Origin: Actinokineospora terrae
Lineage (GTDB): Bacteria; Actinomycetota; Actinomycetes; Mycobacteriales; Pseudonocardiaceae
Direction of reading: 5' to 3'
Length of the DNA stretch: 64,000 bases
Assembly: GCF_900111175.1 (NCBI RefSeq)
Contig: NZ_FOGI01000011.1
Span: 57,648-121,647 of the forward strand
Numbering within the stretch: the stretch's first letter is position 1; each line of letters opens with the position of its first letter. This document shows, in pieces, positions 59,807 through 64,000 of the stretch. The position numbers and the translations under genes are program-made. Below the pieces are notes generated by a model. That model searched no databases. It was not told the DNA's origin and saw only the letters and a program-made list of their open reading frames with translations.

Positions 59807-60855
59807 CGCGACACTCCCGGAGTCGTGCCCGACGGCCGCTGTGCCGAGTGCTGTGTGGACTCGCGCGGCGGCGTGGGCGAAGAGGTGGTGTGCGCGGGGG
59901 TGACTGGTTTCCTCCCGCACCCCTGAACTCCGGAAAATCGGCCCTGCGGGGACACGTGGTCGCCGACTTTCTTCGCCGTGCGCGTCGCCAGATCAGTGAC
60001 ATTGCGTGACGGCGAGGTGGCGTCGATCGAGTGCTGGGCGGCGGCGGTGATGGTCACCGCGTCGGCCACCTGGGTCGCCACGTCGTCCTCGCGCGGACCG
60101 GAGTGCGGGGTGTCGGCGGTGTCGTCGAGCAGGTAGGCGACCAGGCGGTGCTCGGCGCGTTGGCGCGCCTTCTTCGCCGCTTGGTAGGAGAGGTTGCGTT
60201 TGGCCGCGGCGTCGGCCAGCGGCACACCTTCCAGTCGGGTGGAGCCGATGAGTTCGGCCTCGGTGGAGGTGATCGCGTGCTCGGCCACAGCGCGAGCGAG
60301 GACGAAGTCGGGATGGCCCCACGGGGGCGGCGGCATCGTCGAGCGAAACCCGTGTCCCGAGGGCACCGGCGCGTCCAGCGCCTCGCGCACGCACGCGTGG
60401 CCAGCGCGGTAGGCGGCCCACCGCAGACGCAACATGACGCGCGAACGGCGCAGCTCGATCGTGGCGAGCTCGGCGACGAAACCGGCGAGCACCGCGGCGT
60501 GGATGTCGCTCGGGTCACCGGCGAACTTCGCCGACAAGGTGGCGGCGATGGAGATCAGCGCGGGCAGCGCGACACCGACCGCGCCGACGGTCCAGGCGCC
60601 ACCTTCGGTGCGGGCGAGCAGGACCAGGTGTGCCCACGCCGCGTCCCGCAGTGTCTGCGGACAGCGACGGCGCAGCAGCCGGTCGCGCAGCTCGTTCAGC
60701 GGCACCCGCCGCGCCGGAAGACCGGGGAACAACCGGCCGTCCACCGACACCGGATTCGGCCCGGCGACCAGCCACTCGAACGCCGACCGCGCCGCGTCCA
60801 GCGGCATGGAGTCGCGCTCGAAACCGGAGCGCGGAATAGCCTCACGTGAACTCAT
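59797..60855 (-). CDS. Sigma-70 region 4-like HTH protein, first gene of the transfer operon
   Basis: A 352-residue protein. Residues about 195-250 carry a region-4-like HTH (ITSTEAELIGSTRLEGVPLA, then LSYQAAKKARQRAEHRLVAY). No region 2 is obvious, so it is not a complete sigma factor. The N-terminal half is helical (LRDAAWAHLVLLARTEGGAW; LRLRWAAYRAGHACVREALD). The C-terminal 90 residues are disordered. As the first gene after the 60928-61120 inverted repeats, it may regulate transfer by binding them (inference). Confidence 0.7.
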   Translation of the reverse strand: MSSREAIPRSGFERDSMPLDAARSAFEWLVAGPNPVSVDGRLFPGLPARRVPLNELRDRLLRRRCPQTLRDAAWAHLVLLARTEGGAWTVGAVGVALPALISIAATLSAKFAGDPSDIHAAVLAGFVAELATIELRRSRVMLRLRWAAYRAGHACVREALDAPVPSGHGFRSTMPPPPWGHPDFVLARAVAEHAITSTEAELIGSTRLEGVPLADAAAKRNLSYQAAKKARQRAEHRLVAYLLDDTADTPHSGPREDDVATQVADAVTITAAAQHSIDATSPSRNVTDLATRTAKKVGDHVSPQGRFSGVQGCGRKPVTPAHTTSSPTPPRESTQHSAQRPSGTTPGVSRCA

Positions 60856-60927
60856 GGAATGGCTCCCGAAAGCAAGTCGGAATCAACGACTCGCCCAGGA
60901 CGCCACAGCGAGTAGTACCAACCGATA

Positions 60928-61120
60928 ACCAAACTGGTACCGAACTAGTACCGCAGAGGTACCGGCGATCATCACGCCCGCGACACAGGCGTCACAAGAT
61001 CCACTGCGGCCGTCTTCATGGATCACCGAGCACGTGAAATCAAGATCCAATCAACTTGCCCGGTAGTACCCATCTAGCTGGCCAAACCGGTTCCCAGTAC
61101 TAGTTCGGTACCAGTTCGGT
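60928..61120. promoter_or_regulatory. 26-bp near-perfect inverted repeats, possible oriT or divergent operator
   Basis: The left arm (60928-60953, containing CTGGTACCGAACTAGTACC) and the right arm (61095-61120, containing GTACTAGTTCGGTACCAG) are reverse complements over 26 bases with two mismatches and lie about 140 bases apart. Each arm holds several GTAC-centred units; further GTACC units occur at 60914-60919 and 60958-60963. It separates the leftward transfer operon from the rightward methyltransferase genes. Such a site may bind the transfer regulator or be the origin of transfer. Confidence 0.6.
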
Positions 61121-61392
61121 CACAGCCGTGAGCGCGCCGTCACGCGCTGCGACCGGCCGGAGTGCCCGCGATCTCCGCCAGGATCGGAAAAAGCGCTCGG
61201 CCCCTTCTTCTGGACTCGCCGCCTCCCTCTGCGCGGACACGCGCGCGCGAACCTTTCCCGACTATTCGCGCCATGAAAGTCGGTTGAGAAAAGTGACGGA
61301 GGCGTGTCCCCAAAGGGGCCGTATTTCGGAGTTCAGGGGTGTCATCAGCGCCTCACACCGACAGGCGCACCCAGCCTGGCGAAGGGACACCC
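61121..61392. other. Leader region of the rightward unit
   Basis: No gene supported. It links the right arm of the inverted repeat to the GTG start at 61393, which has GAAGGGA as its ribosome site. Confidence 0.4.
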
Positions 61393-62517
61393 GTGACCCA
61401 GTTCGACAACTCCGCCCGCCGCACGCCCCGACGGCGGGCCGACGCCACCCACCCGGCTCCGGCCCGCCCCGGCGGGCACCGGGGCGGCGACCGCCGACCC
61501 TGGCCGACCGCTCCGACTACCACCCGCGTCAGCCCCGGCAAGCCCGCGAAGTCCACGGCGGGCACCGGCCGCTCGCGCTCGCGCGGGTCGGCCTCGACCC
61601 CGACCCCGGCGACCGTCTGGACTGCCGGCTCAGCACCGATCGACCTCGACGCCACTTGGCCCGCGACCCTCGTCAAGCGGATCGTCACCTCGTTCAGCAA
61701 GCCCGCCGAACGAGTCGTGCTGCTGGACTGGTCCACCCCCGACCACACCCGCCCGACGCTCGGCGTGGTCGGTGCCGACGGCGTCATCGACCACGGCCCC
61801 GAAACCGAGCCCGACCCCGAACTGGCCGACACCATCGCCGCCGTCGAACGCCTCGACCGAGCCGCGCGCGTCGAGCGAGTCCCGGTCGACGCGACGTCGA
61901 CCGGCCCGGTGTCCCGCCCGTTCTGGGCCGACCTCGTCGGCGGGGTGGGTCCGGCTCCTGCGACCATCCCCACGGCACCGGAAGTCGCCGTCGAGGTGAC
62001 CTTCCCGGACGCGGTGACCGAACCCGTGGACAGCGCCGACTTGATCGTCACCAGCCTGCCGCCGCACCGCTCTGGCGACCACGGTCACGGCAACACTGCC
62101 GACCTCATCGCGCTCTACGCGGCACGGCGGCTCCGGGTCGGCGGCATCCTCGTCGTGCTCACACACTGTGACTGGACGTCGGGCGAGCTGACCGACCCGA
62201 CGGGCGCGGTGGTGACCGCCGGACAGAACGCCGACCTGCTCTACCTCCAGCACATCGTCGCCCTGCACACGCCCGTCCGCGACGGCCGTTTCCACCTCGC
62301 CGACGCCCACTCCGACGGAGTCCACGGCGACCGCGACACGGACGACGGTGACGCACGTGCGCGTCACCGCGCCTCGGTGCGCGGCCTGCCCGCGCCGCAT
62401 CGGCGCATCCACTCCGACGTCCTCGTCTTCGTCCAGCCGCACGACCACCAGCCGACGTCCCCGGCGTCGCCGAGTGCGCCTGCGGATGCGGTCTCACAGC
62501 CCGGAGACCTCCGATGA
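61393..62517 (+). CDS. Degenerate DNA-methyltransferase-like protein
   Basis: A 374-residue protein. The first 80 residues are Arg/Pro-rich and disordered. The rest parallels the following methyltransferase: ADLIVTSLPPHRSG (in place of TSPPY) near residue 220, RRLRVGGILVVLTHCDWTSG (as KPGGHIAITIRPW) and HSDVLVFVQP at the end (as HEDVLVF). The SAM-binding motif D-P-x-C-G-x-G-T is absent. It is thus probably inactive and may be a partner subunit of the next protein. GTG 61393 follows GAAGGGACACCC. Confidence 0.65.
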   Translation: MTQFDNSARRTPRRRADATHPAPARPGGHRGGDRRPWPTAPTTTRVSPGKPAKSTAGTGRSRSRGSASTPTPATVWTAGSAPIDLDATWPATLVKRIVTSFSKPAERVVLLDWSTPDHTRPTLGVVGADGVIDHGPETEPDPELADTIAAVERLDRAARVERVPVDATSTGPVSRPFWADLVGGVGPAPATIPTAPEVAVEVTFPDAVTEPVDSADLIVTSLPPHRSGDHGHGNTADLIALYAARRLRVGGILVVLTHCDWTSGELTDPTGAVVTAGQNADLLYLQHIVALHTPVRDGRFHLADAHSDGVHGDRDTDDGDARARHRASVRGLPAPHRRIHSDVLVFVQPHDHQPTSPASPSAPADAVSQPGDLR

Positions 62518-63737
62518 ACCGCACGCCCAACCCCGCGCCGAACGGCGCCCTCGCCCACCCCGGACTGCACCGCCAGGAAGGCACGCCCGTGACGCACGAC
62601 GCCACCCACCAGCCCGCCACTGAGCCCTCCGCGACCACCGCCGCAGCGGTCGGCGACGAGCCGACCCAGCGCATCCCACGCGCGCTCATCGCCGCACTCG
62701 ACACCCCGCCCACCGCTGTGGATAACTCTGTGGACAGCGGTGAGCGGAAGGACGGCGCGGAGCCGCCAGCGGTGTCGGTGTGGACAACCGCGCAGACCTC
62801 GCCTGCCGCCCAGCGCAAGAACAAGTACACGCCCGAGTCGACCGCGCACCCGGCCAAGATGCTGCCCGAGGTCGTCCGCCACGCCGTCACCCACTACACC
62901 CGGCCCGGCGAGCTGGTACTCGACCCGATGTGCGGCATCGGCACCACCCTCGTCGAAGCCGTCCGGCTCGGCCGCCGCGCCGTCGGCGTGGAGTACGAAC
63001 CCCACTGGGTCGAGGTTGCGAACGCGAATCTTGACGTCGCGCGGGAGCAGAGCGTCGGCGGTGACAAGGGGATCGACGCACGGGTGTTTCACGGCGACGC
63101 CCGCCAGCTCGTGACGCTGCTGCCGCCCGAGTACGTCGGCCAGGCAGCGCTCGTGGTGACCTCCCCGCCCTACGGTCCCTCGACCCACGGACAGGTCTCC
63201 GTCGCACCCGGCGAGGGAGTGCAGAAGTACCACCACCTCTACGGCAACACCCTCGACCGCGGCAACCTCGCCAACATCGGCCACCACCGGCTGCTGGCCG
63301 GATTCACCCGGATCCTCGCCGCGCTACGCACCTTCCTCAAGCCCGGCGGGCACATCGCCATCACCATCCGCCCCTGGCGCGAACACGCCGAACTGATCGA
63401 CCTGCCCTCCCAGATCCTCGCCTGCGGACGCACGGCCGGCCTGATCCCTGTCGAGCGCAACGTCGCGTTACTCGCCCGCGCCGCCGAGACCGACCTCGTG
63501 GCCCGCGGGTCGTTCTTCCAACGCGACTTCATCCGCAAGCAGCGCGAGGCAGGTTTGCCGCTGCACCTGATCGCCCATGAGGACGTCCTCGTGTTCCGCA
63601 CCGGCCTGCGCGAGTCCGTCGGCAGCAGCGCGCCCGGTACTTCGGCGGGGGACGTGGTGGATCTCGCGCGGTACCGCTCGCGGCGGTCCGCGGGTGCCGC
63701 GCGTAGCAGTGCGGGTGAGCGAGGCCAGGCGGCATGA
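62514..63737 (+). CDS. DNA methyltransferase (N4-cytosine/N6-adenine type)
   Basis: A 407-residue protein. SAM-binding motif: LVLDPMCGIGTTLVEAVRLG, then AVGVEYEPHWVEVANANLDV. Catalytic motif IV: LVVTSPPYGPSTHGQ. HPAKMLPEVV resembles the motif upstream of N4/N6 DNA methyltransferases. The last 50 residues are basic and disordered. The ATG at 62514 overlaps the preceding stop; GTG 62589, with GAAGG upstream, is a good alternative. No restriction endonuclease is visible, so it may be a solitary, element-protecting enzyme. Confidence 0.85.
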   Translation: MNRTPNPAPNGALAHPGLHRQEGTPVTHDATHQPATEPSATTAAAVGDEPTQRIPRALIAALDTPPTAVDNSVDSGERKDGAEPPAVSVWTTAQTSPAAQRKNKYTPESTAHPAKMLPEVVRHAVTHYTRPGELVLDPMCGIGTTLVEAVRLGRRAVGVEYEPHWVEVANANLDVAREQSVGGDKGIDARVFHGDARQLVTLLPPEYVGQAALVVTSPPYGPSTHGQVSVAPGEGVQKYHHLYGNTLDRGNLANIGHHRLLAGFTRILAALRTFLKPGGHIAITIRPWREHAELIDLPSQILACGRTAGLIPVERNVALLARAAETDLVARGSFFQRDFIRKQREAGLPLHLIAHEDVLVFRTGLRESVGSSAPGTSAGDVVDLARYRSRRSAGAARSSAGERGQAA

Positions 63738-63940
63738 CACGTCGTTCGTCGCGCTCACGCCGCGAGCGGACGGCCCGTCCGCTCCCTCCCGGGACGGCGC
63801 AGCTCCGGGCGTTGGGCAACGGCGTGGTCTCCCAGCAGGCCGTCCGTGCGGTGGCGCTGCTGCTGGACGACCTCGCCGAACTCCTCGACATCAACACCAA
63901 CCACCGGTCCCGCGCTGGGCAGGAGGTGACCGCGGCATGA
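63734..63940 (+). CDS. Small basic hypothetical protein
   Basis: A 68-residue protein: an Arg/Ser-rich start (RRSSRSRRERTARP) then a helix LGNGVVSQQAVRAVALLLDD and LAELLDINTNH. ATG 63734 overlaps the methyltransferase stop, and the stop overlaps the next start. It is likely real, with unknown function. Confidence 0.55.
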   Translation: MTRRSSRSRRERTARPLPPGTAQLRALGNGVVSQQAVRAVALLLDDLAELLDINTNHRSRAGQEVTAA

Positions 63941-64000
63941 CCACGACAAGCCTGATGACGCCCGACTCTGGGCCCGCCTTGCGACTGCTGTCCCTGGGCG
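63937..64000 (+). CDS. Partial gene running off the window
   Basis: ATG 63937 overlaps the preceding stop (ATGA), with AGGAGGTGACC upstream. It encodes MTTTSLMTPDSGPALRLLSL before the window ends. It is too short to identify. Confidence 0.55.
   Translation, partial: MTTTSLMTPDSGPALRLLSLG

Noticed and set aside
1..64000. CRISPR arrays, tRNA or rRNA genes
   Set aside because: No regularly spaced direct repeats and no cloverleaf or rRNA-like sequence was noticed while reading the window.

Overview
The window is high-GC actinobacterial DNA: GTG and TTG starts, GGAG-type ribosome sites, and XRE-TPR, BTAD and replication-relaxation protein families. The content fits a large conjugative plasmid or integrative conjugative element, most likely in a Pseudonocardiales-like host (the genus is an inference). 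No integrase, tRNA, rRNA or attachment site is visible, so the element's ends lie outside or were not recognised.

Layout. 1-12.5 kb is a regulatory and decayed zone: an IS21 istB remnant; XRE-type HTH plus TPR regulators (one intact, one a broken fragment, one split by a single amber codon); a Crp/Fnr regulator; a TPR protein overlapping an unusual 974-residue multi-HTH protein; a CPBP-type membrane protein; and a MarR regulator with an upstream inverted repeat. Each full-length XRE-TPR gene is followed at once by a partner gene (a small hypothetical, a flavoprotein, or a 5-formyltetrahydrofolate cyclo-ligase-like protein at 23.6 kb).

12.55-20.96 kb is the most remarkable segment: an 11-gene minus-strand operon with genes overlapping or only a few bases apart. 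In transcription order it encodes a hypothetical protein, a QueC-like ATP-dependent enzyme, a divergent reverse transcriptase, an FGE/SUMF1-fold protein, a small protein resembling DUF6884, a GT-A glycosyltransferase, a radical SAM enzyme, a phosphoribosyltransferase, a GT4 glycosyltransferase, a Pol I-type 5'-3' exonuclease and a PIG-L deacetylase. I know of no described system with this composition. It combines nucleic-acid enzymes with base and sugar chemistry and is the best candidate here for a new system.

24.5-34.3 kb is a Tad/Flp-type pilus cluster: prepilin peptidase, lipoprotein, secreted protein, CpaB, CpaE/TadZ-like, TadA, TadB, TadC, Flp pilin and three TadE/TadG-like pseudopilins. 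A LysM-BTAD membrane protein follows; its reading frame runs through an antisense HxlR gene. 38.1-38.9 kb is a non-coding, locally AT- and pyrimidine-rich stretch with 12-bp tandem repeats.

38.9-49 kb is an accessory module: a MoxR-type AAA+ ATPase paired with a VWA protein that carries an HExxH motif, then an array of small hypothetical genes including two pairs of diverged paralogues (one copy frameshifted), bounded by strong hairpin terminators.

49-61 kb, minus strand, is the conjugation operon: sigma region 4-like protein, VirB2-like pilin, VirB6/TrbL-like protein, PrgI/VirB3-like protein, VirB4 ATPase, VirD4/TraG-type coupling ATPase, replication-relaxation protein, and NlpC/P60-transglycosylase (VirB1-like). 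It is transcribed away from a 26-bp near-perfect inverted repeat (60.93-61.12 kb), beyond which a methyltransferase pair and small genes run rightwards out of the window.
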